Made by a program: the position numbers and the translations under genes. DNA of 8,940 nucleotides from Methanobacteriota archaeon (lineage in GTDB: Archaea > Thermoplasmatota > Poseidoniia > MGIII > CG-Epi1). The notes under the pieces are model-generated. The model saw only the letters and a program-made list of their open reading frames with translations, made no database searches and was not told the origin of the DNA. Where the stretch lies: assembly GCA_003193815.1 (NCBI GenBank), contig PSPB01000026.1:1-8940 (forward strand), read 5' to 3'. This document shows positions 1 through 6,242 of this stretch, one piece after another (within the stretch, counting starts at the first letter, position 1; each line of letters opens with the position of its first letter).

Positions 1-1252
1 CGACAATTGTGCTCTCCGACGAGGCAATCAGTAGCGTGAAGGCGACCATCAGCGCCGCGGCCGAGAAGGCGTAGAGGCTGAAAACCAGCAGCGCCCCCGC
101 CAGGGTGTATTTCAGGCTGGCAAGAATTAGTGTGATGAACACCGGTGCGGTGCAGCCGGCTGAGGCGGAGCCGTAGCCGACACCGTACCAGAACTGCCCT
201 GTCAGCCCCGCTTCCCGGCTGGCGGCGAAGCTGAAGTCGCTCCCGGTCACGCGCCGGATTCCCCGCTCCGTTAGTGCCGTGGGGTAGCCGCGCGTCACCA
301 TCCCGGCTGCTGCTCCCAGTGCGGAGGACAGCTGCCGCAGCGGCCGCAGCAGCGGCTCGAGGCTCCATTCGAGCAACATTGAAACCCCGAGGACGAAGAC
401 AGCCGCGCCGACCAGCAATTCGAGTAGCGGGACGTAGTCTGCCAGTAAATGCGAGAAGGGCACCACCAGCAGCGCCAGCAACAGCAGGACGACCAGGATG
501 CCGGAGGCGGCAGCAAGGCCGGCCGGCAGCGCTTCACGCGCGGTGCGCTCGTTAAGTCCCTTGCTGCCGGTCTTGCGGGTGGTGAGATAGAAGGAAACGT
601 AGCCCGGCAGCAGCGGGAACGAGCAGGGCGAGAAGAAGGAGAGCGCGCCCGCGCCGATGGCCATCAGGAAAATCGAGTTCTGCTTCACCTTTTCCAAGCT
701 GCCCTCACCCGAGAGCGCACTCTCAACTTCCTGCTGGAGCTTATCCTGCTCCACAATCCCCAGCGCCGAGAAGGTAATCTGGCCCTGCTGGTCAATCACC
801 ACCACCTTGGGAATCTGCTGGGCGTTGTACTTGGTGATGACATCGAGGTCATTGTTGGTGACGTGCAGCCAGTCGTAGCCATATTCGCGCTGCATATCTT
901 CCAGCAGGTCGAGGCTGTCGTTCGCTATGCTGACCGAGATGATGACAACCTTGTCGCTGTCGCGGTATTCCTCTTTGTAAAGCGGTTTGAGCGTACCACT
1001 CGCCACCTCTTTACAGGGCCCGCACCACTCGGCCATCAGGTCCAGGATTACCACCTGCCCCCGGTAATCCGAGAGCTTGATGATTGTGCGGTTGCTCTCC
1101 TCACCATCGATGTAGCCGGTCGAAGTGGCGCTGAATTCGGGTGCCTCTTCGCTCCCCCCCGTCAACATCATGACCAGTGTGCCGGCAATCAGCAGCACCG
1201 CTACGCCGACGGTGAGCAGCACGCGGTTGCGCTGGAAAAACCGTGGCACCAT
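1..1252 (-). CDS. TlpA-like thioredoxin fused to CcdA/DsbD transmembrane domain (partial, 3' end beyond window)
   Basis: A membrane thiol-disulfide protein; 417 residues are visible and the frame is open to the left edge. Residues 11-30 form a single hydrophobic anchor after a basic N-terminus. Residues about 55-180 are a thioredoxin/TlpA-like domain with the active site W76-C-G-P-C80 and a cis-proline loop at I147-P148. From about residue 193 follow membrane segments of the CcdA/DsbD-beta type, with the first carrier cysteine C210 in an SPCSFPLLPGY motif and the second, C367, in AGCTAP. By family knowledge, CcdA passes electrons from cytoplasmic thioredoxin across the membrane by dithiol exchange; here the likely acceptor is the protein's own outside thioredoxin domain. 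The thioredoxin-first order is the reverse of the C-terminal thioredoxin of E. coli DsbD. A family-length CcdA would need roughly 50 more residues. The ATG at 1252 is the only good start: upstream, the frame reaches the stop of the preceding gene after nine codons. No Shine-Dalgarno sequence is visible. Cytochrome c maturation or protein disulfide reduction are both possible roles. Confidence 0.9.
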   Translation of the reverse strand, partial: MVPRFFQRNRVLLTVGVAVLLIAGTLVMMLTGGSEEAPEFSATSTGYIDGEESNRTIIKLSDYRGQVVILDLMAEWCGPCKEVASGTLKPLYKEEYRDSDKVVIISVSIANDSLDLLEDMQREYGYDWLHVTNNDLDVITKYNAQQIPKVVVIDQQGQITFSALGIVEQDKLQQEVESALSGEGSLEKVKQNSIFLMAIGAGALSFFSPCSFPLLPGYVSFYLTTRKTGSKGLNERTAREALPAGLAAASGILVVLLLLALLVVPFSHLLADYVPLLELLVGAAVFVLGVSMLLEWSLEPLLRPLRQLSSALGAAAGMVTRGYPTALTERGIRRVTGSDFSFAASREAGLTGQFWYGVGYGSASAGCTAPVFITLILASLKYTLAGALLVFSLYAFSAAALMVAFTLLIASSESTIV

Positions 1253-1279
1253 TGGCTTACGCGCTGCGGTCGCGGCTAA

Positions 1280-1735
1280 TTAAGTTTCGCTCCAGAGCTG
1301 CGCCAGCCGCGTGCAGAGCCGCTGCAGGAATACCACTTCGCCCTGCGAGAAAGGGTCGCGCGTGTACGAGTCGATGTCGAGCTGCGCGACGAACTCGCCG
1401 TCGGCATGGATTGGAATGACAATTTCCGACTGCACCGCACTGCCGCACGAAAGGTAGTTCGCCTCCGCCGCCACGTCGGGCACAACCAGCGTCTCGCCGC
1501 TCTCGGCCACTTGCCCGCAGACGCCGCAGCCGAAGGGGATGCGGACGTGTTCGGTCGGTGCGCCGACGAACGGCCCTAGGACGAGTTCGCGGTCTTCAGC
1601 GAGGTAGAAGCCGACCCAGTCATAGTGCTCCACGCGCGCCTCGAGCAGCTGCGCGATTTCGCGCAGCGCACCGTCGCGGTCGGTCGCCGCGGCGATTATT
1701 GCGTCGGCGGCGGATTCCAGACGCGTCAGTTCCAT
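1280..1735 (-). CDS. GAF-domain free methionine-(R)-sulfoxide reductase (fRMsr/MsrC type)
   Basis: A 151-residue protein made of one GAF domain, the usual size for fRMsr (E. coli YebR/MsrC is about 165). Known family members reduce free L-methionine-(R)-sulfoxide in the cytoplasm, using thioredoxin or glutaredoxin. Family hallmarks are D39-W-V-G-F-Y44, L51-V-L-G-P-F56, R65-I-P, G71-V-C-G74, C97 followed by S103-E-I-V, and L119-D-I-D-S123. C97 aligns with the catalytic cysteine (E. coli Cys118) and C73 with Cys94; their 24-residue spacing is kept. The position of E. coli Cys84 is H63 here, and an extra cysteine, C70, sits in GCGVCG. The ATG at 1735 gives a natural family N-terminus; no Shine-Dalgarno sequence precedes it. 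The preceding transketolase frame overlaps the first 116 nt in another phase. A thioredoxin-CcdA gene follows after 27 nt, fitting a redox-repair role. A plain GAF sensor is unlikely because the enzyme motifs are intact. Confidence 0.85.
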   Translation of the reverse strand: MELTRLESAADAIIAAATDRDGALREIAQLLEARVEHYDWVGFYLAEDRELVLGPFVGAPTEHVRIPFGCGVCGQVAESGETLVVPDVAAEANYLSCGSAVQSEIVIPIHADGEFVAQLDIDSYTRDPFSQGEVVFLQRLCTRLAQLWSET

Positions 1736-3635
1736 GGCAGCATAGTTCAGGCCGTTCCCTGACGCGCGCTTCCACGTCGGCCGACGCGAGCCGCTGGTGC
1801 GCAATCTGCTCCGCCTGCCCGCAATTGCCCGGTCGGGTGGTGCCCATGTGGCCGTAGCGCGGCGCGAATCCGCGCTCGAGCAGCCAGCTGCCGTAGCGGA
1901 TGCCGAGCCCGGTGCGCCGGTTGAGGCTCTCGACGACCAGTATAAAAGGAACCTTGCCAAGTTTGGCGAGCATCTTTTCGTCAACGACGTTGAGCGTGGG
2001 CTTGTTCACCAGCCCCACCGAAATCCCTTCGGCGCGCAGCGTTTCGACGACGTGCAGGCAGCGGTGAAGCATGTCGCCGTAGCTCACAATCCAGCCTGCG
2101 TTACCCTCGCGCACGATTTCGTCGCGCCCCGGCTTGAAACGGTAGTCGCCACCGTGGAGCGGCGCGCCCGCTGTGTCAAGGATTTCCGGCAGCTTCGAGC
2201 GGTTGGAGAAGACAAAGCGCAGCCCCGGTTCGGGGAAGACGCGGCGGATGACGGCGTCCATCTGGTGGACGTCGGCCGGAAAATAAAGAGCGGTCGGGGT
2301 GCCCTCGTCGACGTAGTTGTCGGCGAAGAAATTGTTGAGCCCGAAGTGGCAGGTATTATCGGACATGGCGTCAACCCCGGCGTGCGAGAAGTGGCAGAGC
2401 AGGTTGCACTCGTTGAGCCGCGACATCGTGATTTCGGAAATCACCATTTCGAGGAAGGCGGAGAAAGTCGCGAAGACCCCCTGGCAGTCCGGCTGCGAGC
2501 CGAAGCCAGCGGCGGCGAGCAGGTTGCCGCGCTCCTGCACCCCGCCGCTAGTGAAGCACTCGGGGAACTGCTCGCGAACCACCGTCAGGCCAACCGAGCC
2601 TTCGAGATCCGAGTCAAAGGCGCGGACGCGCTGCCGCTCGTCGGCCGAGAGCTCCGCCAGCACGCCCGCCAGTGCGGTGCCGAACTGCTTGCGGCAGGCG
2701 CCGGTTGCACCGCTGCCGAGCATCTTCGCCGGGGGCGCCGCCGTTTCGCCTTCGATTTCGTCCAGCAGCGCCAACGCGGCGTCGTGGCTACGCGCAGCGA
2801 GGTATTCGCGTGCTGCAGCGAGCGTAATCACGTCGTGCAGCTGCGGTGTCCCTTCGAGCTGCGGGACGCCCGGCCCCATGGCCCGGCGGCAGAGCACTGC
2901 CGCCGGACCATCGTGCTGTAGCGCGGCGACGATTGCCGCCAGTAGCGCGCGCGCGTCTTCGCCGTCGGCCGGGAAGACTGCGAAGCCGTGGCCACCGAGG
3001 GTGCGCTCGAGGTCGAAGCCGGGCAGGTAGCGGTCGGGGTAGCCGGCAATCGTGACGTTGTTGTCGTCGATAATCCACTTGACGTTCAGCCCGTTGGCGA
3101 CCGCCAGCCGCGCCGCCTCCGCATTATTTCCTTCCATCTGCGAGCCGTCGGAGCCGAACATCACCACCGCCTGCTCTGGACAGGCGAGCGCGACGCCGTT
3201 GACATGCCCCGCCGCGTGGCCGAGCCGCCCGCTCGAGAAGTCGATGCAGTCGAGCAATTCCTTTTCCGGGTGGCCCGCCAGTCCCGAGTCGTATTCGCGG
3301 TAGTGCAGCAGTTGTTCCGGCGGCAAGCCGCCTCGCAGCGCGCCGCGCGCGTACTGCAACGCAGCGCGGTGGCCAGCCTCGTCGAAAAACTCGGGGTGAA
3401 TAGCGGCTCCGCCGTCGCGCAGCGCGTCGACAATCAGCACTTCGGGGACGATGTCGTACGGCCCGCCGGTGTGGCCGCCGAGGCCTCGTGCGCGGGCGAT
3501 TGCGGTCAGCGTGATGATGGTGTCGCGCAGCAGTGTAATGTCGCTTTCCAGCTGCGCCAGCTTCGCTTCGTCAAGCTCTGGTTCAAGAGGTAATTTCAGC
3601 CGCGAAAAGCCGCTGAGGTCGAGGGGAAAAGCCAT
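1620..3635 (-). CDS. Transketolase-like thiamine diphosphate enzyme, single chain
   Basis: The open frame encodes 671 residues, close to full-length transketolases (about 620-670), holding both halves in one chain, whereas many archaea split them into two genes. Seen: G54-H55-T-G-G58, G118-L-A-G-H-P-E124, S135-G-R-L-G-H140, the ThDP-Mg site G161-S-D-G-S165 with D190-D-N-N193, and V366-Q-E-R-G370, where E368 fits the catalytic glutamate that activates the cofactor. The pyrimidine-domain stretch continues through F395 to N440, and a transketolase C-terminal domain covers about 510-605. Transketolase moves two-carbon ketol units in the non-oxidative pentose phosphate pathway. The sequence is divergent (MEGN where classical enzymes have an EG-Q/S type loop), so the exact sugar substrates are uncertain. 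The last ~40 residues after L631 are arginine-rich, match no family feature and overlap the next gene; the real end may be near 1747 (see findings). The ATG at 3635 is the first start in frame with the conserved region. No Shine-Dalgarno sequence is visible. Confidence 0.85.
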   Translation of the reverse strand: MAFPLDLSGFSRLKLPLEPELDEAKLAQLESDITLLRDTIITLTAIARARGLGGHTGGPYDIVPEVLIVDALRDGGAAIHPEFFDEAGHRAALQYARGALRGGLPPEQLLHYREYDSGLAGHPEKELLDCIDFSSGRLGHAAGHVNGVALACPEQAVVMFGSDGSQMEGNNAEAARLAVANGLNVKWIIDDNNVTIAGYPDRYLPGFDLERTLGGHGFAVFPADGEDARALLAAIVAALQHDGPAAVLCRRAMGPGVPQLEGTPQLHDVITLAAAREYLAARSHDAALALLDEIEGETAAPPAKMLGSGATGACRKQFGTALAGVLAELSADERQRVRAFDSDLEGSVGLTVVREQFPECFTSGGVQERGNLLAAAGFGSQPDCQGVFATFSAFLEMVISEITMSRLNECNLLCHFSHAGVDAMSDNTCHFGLNNFFADNYVDEGTPTALYFPADVHQMDAVIRRVFPEPGLRFVFSNRSKLPEILDTAGAPLHGGDYRFKPGRDEIVREGNAGWIVSYGDMLHRCLHVVETLRAEGISVGLVNKPTLNVVDEKMLAKLGKVPFILVVESLNRRTGLGIRYGSWLLERGFAPRYGHMGTTRPGNCGQAEQIAHQRLASADVEARVRERPELCCHGTDASGIRRRRNNRRGDRPRRCAARNRAAARGARGAL

Positions 3636-3639
3636 GCCC

Positions 3640-3662
3640 GCCGGGGCAGCTTGAGGCCCGGC
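3640..3662 (-). other. Inverted repeat in the rpl30e-tkt gap
   Basis: On the minus strand GCCGGG (3662-3657) and CCCGGC (3645-3640) can pair as a 6-bp stem with an 11-nt loop, ending four nt before the transketolase start codon. No T-tract follows, so it is not a convincing terminator. It could hide the start of the transketolase message or be chance in G+C-rich DNA. Confidence 0.25.
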
Positions 3663-3668
3663 TTAAAC
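3662..3668 (-). promoter_or_regulatory. Possible TATA-like element ahead of the transketolase gene
   Basis: The minus strand reads GTTTAAG (3668-3662), the only A/T-rich patch in the 40-nt gap between rpl30e and the transketolase gene. It lies about 26 to 32 nt before the ATG, the distance expected of an archaeal TATA box for a leaderless or nearly leaderless transcript, which would fit the missing Shine-Dalgarno sequence. No clear BRE is seen. The match is short and may be chance; the gene could equally be read through from the polymerase operon. Confidence 0.25.
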
Positions 3669-3675
3669 GTAACCC

Positions 3676-3966
3676 TCAGAGGTTGGGTTTGAGCCTCAGG
3701 ATTTCGGAGTTGCCGCCTTCGATGATAGTCACCGCCGATATCGGGAAAGGCTTTCCGCACGCGGCACCGAGGTCAGAGTTAGTTCCGTCAAACTGGTAAA
3801 CGTCCGCTTCAGCCTCGAGGACGGTCTCGCGTACCCCTGACGGGCAGTTGCTCGCCAGTATCACCAGCCGCGCCTCGCCGCTGACGACCGCCTCACGGCA
3901 CTGGTTGGAGCCAAGGTCAACCTCGCCGGTGGCGATGGCCTTGCGCAGCGCCTTGTTGAGGTCCAT
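3676..3966 (-). CDS. rpl30e: Ribosomal protein L30e (eL30)
   Basis: A 96-residue protein of the L7Ae/L30e RNA-binding family and a component of the large ribosomal subunit. The N-terminus [16 protein letters not shown], the L-G-S-N segment, L-V-I-L-A-S-N-C-P in the middle, and D-L-G-A-A-C-G-K-P-F followed by S-A-V-T-I-I are the family's typical blocks, and the length is normal. Position directly after rpoA2 is the classical archaeal place for this gene. The ATG at 3966 shares its A with the last base of the rpoA2 TGA stop (TGATG, 1-nt overlap), pointing to translational coupling. A TTG one codon upstream is also in frame but less likely, since archaeal L30e proteins typically begin M-D-L-N. 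A weak purine stretch AAGGGG precedes the start by four nt. nusA and the S12/S7 genes, which often come next in archaea, are absent here. Confidence 0.95.
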   Translation of the reverse strand: MDLNKALRKAIATGEVDLGSNQCREAVVSGEARLVILASNCPSGVRETVLEAEADVYQFDGTNSDLGAACGKPFPISAVTIIEGGNSEILRLKPNL

Positions 3967-6242
3967 CAAGCCCCTTTACCGGGCTTGTAGATGACGCTCA
4001 CCGCGCCGGTGCCGAGGTGGACCGGCTGGCCGACGATGATATTTTCGGCAACGCCGGTCAGGACGTCCGACTCCCCGGAGAGGCCAGCCAGCAACAGGTG
4101 GGTCGAGGTAATCTCGAACGCGGCCCGGGCGAGGACCGAGGTCTTCGCGCCAGAAATCCCGTGTCGGCCAATCGCCTTGACGCGGCCGGTGTTTGTCATT
4201 ACGTCGGCGACCAGCAGGTTGTGGCGCATGTCGACCGAGAGTCCCTGCTCGTTCAGCGTTTGGTTCAGTTCGTAGGTGATGGAGTTGCGTGCCGCCTCGA
4301 TTCCAAGCACTGCGGCAATTTCGTGGACCGAATTGCTGTTAGTGCGGGTCGGGTCGACTTCCGGCATCGCTAGGACCGCCTTTAGGTCGGAGCCCTCGGT
4401 GAAGATGACATATTCGTCTTTGTCCTTGCGCACGATGGCGCGGGAAATCGAAGCGATGCCGGCCACCTTGAGCTGGCGCACCTTGTCTTCCAGGACGTAG
4501 AGTTTCTTGAACGACGGCTCTTTATCGGTCATGACGATTTCGCCGCCCTCAATGGTCATCAGGCAGCGCAGTCGCCCCTGCTTCTTGATGCGCGCCGCCA
4601 GCAGCTCGTCGGTCAGCTTGCACGCCTTCAGTTCCTTCTGGTCCGGCTCGATAATCAGCCGCAGGTTGGTCATGTCTGTGCGGATACGCGCCAGACTGTT
4701 GACCGAGCGCGCCTCAATCCGCGCCGCCACGTCCAGCGCCACCTTGCGGTCGGCGGCGAACTGTGGCTCGAGGTAGACCTCCATGATTGGCGTCTTGGGC
4801 TCGCGGCGGGCGTCGACAATCTCGATTAGCCGCGGAAGTCCCAGTGTAACGTTCATTTCGGCAACACCGGCGTAGTGGAAGGTACGCATGGTCATCTGCG
4901 TCCCCGGCTCGCCAATCGACTGTGCTGCGAGGATGCCGACCGCCTCGGTAGCGTCGACCTGTGCGAGATTATATTGTCCCAGCGCCAGCTTCACAATTTC
5001 GCCGTATTGCTTCGTGCTCAGCTTGTGGCCAGCCGCGTTCTCGGCCAGCTGCCGTACGATACCCTGCGGCAGCGTCGCCTTCGCTTTCGTGAGTGCCTGT
5101 TGCAGTTTCTCCTCAGCAGCGACCAGCTCGCTAAAGGTGGCCACCAGTTCCTTGACGCCCTTGGCCTTCAGACGCTCTTTCTCGGCGCTGCACGCGATTT
5201 CCTCGACGTAGTGGCTTGGAAGCCCCTTCGCCAGCTTGAGCGCGCGGATGCGGAACGGGTTGAGCTTGCGCCCCGCCTCTTCCTCTTCCTCCAGGTCGGC
5301 AACCACGACTCCCTTGGTCGGCGCCTTGGCCGGCTCGGCCAGCGCCTTCGCGGCAGCCTCCTCGACCGCCTTGCGGAATTCCTCCAGCCGCGACATCGGG
5401 ACGTCAGCGTCCTTCAGCTCCTCGTCGGTGGCAGCGGCCGCCTGCGTGGGGTGGTAGAGTCCGCCGGTGAAGAGACCCTGCGCGGTTTTCTCGGAGAAAC
5501 CGAGCTCGGTGTAGACCCGCTGCGCGTCGATGCGCTCCTGCTCGAAGCGCAGCCGGTCGCGTGACAGGTCGAACGAGTCCTCGACTTGCGTGTAGTTGCG
5601 CGCCGAGCGGACAGGCGTGCCGTCCATCTTGTGGAACTCGTCCAGCCGCAGCGTGCGCGGCAGCGGCACCATTCGCTCGATGCGCAGGAAAGTAACGTAA
5701 GGCTCTTCAACGTGTGCCGGCAGCAACAGCTCTTCCTCCTCGGGAGTGCCGGGGCGGTCGAACGAGAGCACCTCGGAGATGATGGAGAGGTAGCGGATGC
5801 CGTGGTGTTCCTTGAGGTAGACGTAGCCGCTGAAGGGGTAACGGAACTGCCGCGCGTTAATCGGGAAAGCAACCCCCAGCAGTACTTCGCCCTTCGAGGC
5901 GACATGTTCGTTAATCGCGTCAATCGTGTAACCGTCAGGCAGCGACCAGATGACGCCCAGCTTCTTCTCGACCCTCCGCAGCGCGGCATCGGCCGAGAAG
6001 GGACCATCGCCCGACTTCTCCTCTTCGAGGGCGCCAGCGACGACCTCTTCGCGGTCGACCTTGCGGTTGCCGACCGACTCGATGACTTCCAGGATTTCGC
6101 GGAAACTGAAGAGTTTGCGCAGCTTCGCGAGGCTCGCATTCTTGAGCGTCCCGAGCTGCTCGCCCGCGTCGGCCGCCTTGGCTGCCAGTGGCCGTGCCAT
6201 ACCACGCCGCTCGAGTGCGCGGATAGTGTCGCTACGCGCCAT
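3966..6242 (-). CDS. rpoA2: DNA-directed RNA polymerase subunit A'' with a large N-terminal extension
   Basis: The C-terminal part of the split largest RNA polymerase subunit (equivalent to the end of Rpb1); it supplies the trigger loop and jaw. The conserved core starts near residue 391: L-P-Q-G-I-V, then E433-A-V-G and A439[12 protein letters not shown], the trigger-loop segment around F455-H456-Y-A-G-V, then [13 protein letters not shown]. The C-terminus has N-I-I-V-G-Q-P and G-T-G. This core alone is about 370 residues, the usual size of archaeal A''. The protein is 758 residues because of some 380 added N-terminal residues: helical HhH-like units at about 6-56 and 240-296, a beta-rich domain at about 116-222 resembling PUA/EVE folds, and an acidic linker (315-323) before a helical lead-in. 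The frame is open throughout and its ATG follows GGGGAGG by six nt, so the extension is not an annotation artefact. It overlaps the rpoA1 stop by one nt. Core identity is certain; the role of the extension is unknown. Confidence 0.97.
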   Translation of the reverse strand: MARSDTIRALERRGMARPLAAKAADAGEQLGTLKNASLAKLRKLFSFREILEVIESVGNRKVDREEVVAGALEEEKSGDGPFSADAALRRVEKKLGVIWSLPDGYTIDAINEHVASKGEVLLGVAFPINARQFRYPFSGYVYLKEHHGIRYLSIISEVLSFDRPGTPEEEELLLPAHVEEPYVTFLRIERMVPLPRTLRLDEFHKMDGTPVRSARNYTQVEDSFDLSRDRLRFEQERIDAQRVYTELGFSEKTAQGLFTGGLYHPTQAAAATDEELKDADVPMSRLEEFRKAVEEAAAKALAEPAKAPTKGVVVADLEEEEEAGRKLNPFRIRALKLAKGLPSHYVEEIACSAEKERLKAKGVKELVATFSELVAAEEKLQQALTKAKATLPQGIVRQLAENAAGHKLSTKQYGEIVKLALGQYNLAQVDATEAVGILAAQSIGEPGTQMTMRTFHYAGVAEMNVTLGLPRLIEIVDARREPKTPIMEVYLEPQFAADRKVALDVAARIEARSVNSLARIRTDMTNLRLIIEPDQKELKACKLTDELLAARIKKQGRLRCLMTIEGGEIVMTDKEPSFKKLYVLEDKVRQLKVAGIASISRAIVRKDKDEYVIFTEGSDLKAVLAMPEVDPTRTNSNSVHEIAAVLGIEAARNSITYELNQTLNEQGLSVDMRHNLLVADVMTNTGRVKAIGRHGISGAKTSVLARAAFEITSTHLLLAGLSGESDVLTGVAENIIVGQPVHLGTGAVSVIYKPGKGA

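Noticed and set aside
1151..1157. Run of seven C (G on the coding strand) near the start of the TlpA-CcdA gene, as a possible frameshift
   Set aside because: Anchor before and thioredoxin domain after the run are in the same frame, so the sequence is coherent as given.
449..1279. Plus-strand open frame of 276 codons
   Set aside because: It lies opposite the TlpA-CcdA gene, whose minus-strand frame shows clear thioredoxin and CcdA motifs. The plus product has no recognisable family pattern and is a high-G+C shadow.
1736..1984. Longer form of the GAF protein starting upstream at 1984
   Set aside because: The extra 83 residues are arginine/serine-rich and overlap the conserved C-terminal domain of transketolase; the ATG at 1735 gives a normal family N-terminus.
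1797..2921. Plus-strand open frame of 374 codons
   Set aside because: Antisense to the transketolase gene, with biased composition and no domain pattern; long antisense frames are expected at this G+C content.
3640..3662. Rho-independent-like terminator after rpl30e
   Set aside because: The stem is only 6 bp and no T-rich tract follows; archaeal termination relies mainly on T-tracts, so it is kept only as an inverted repeat.
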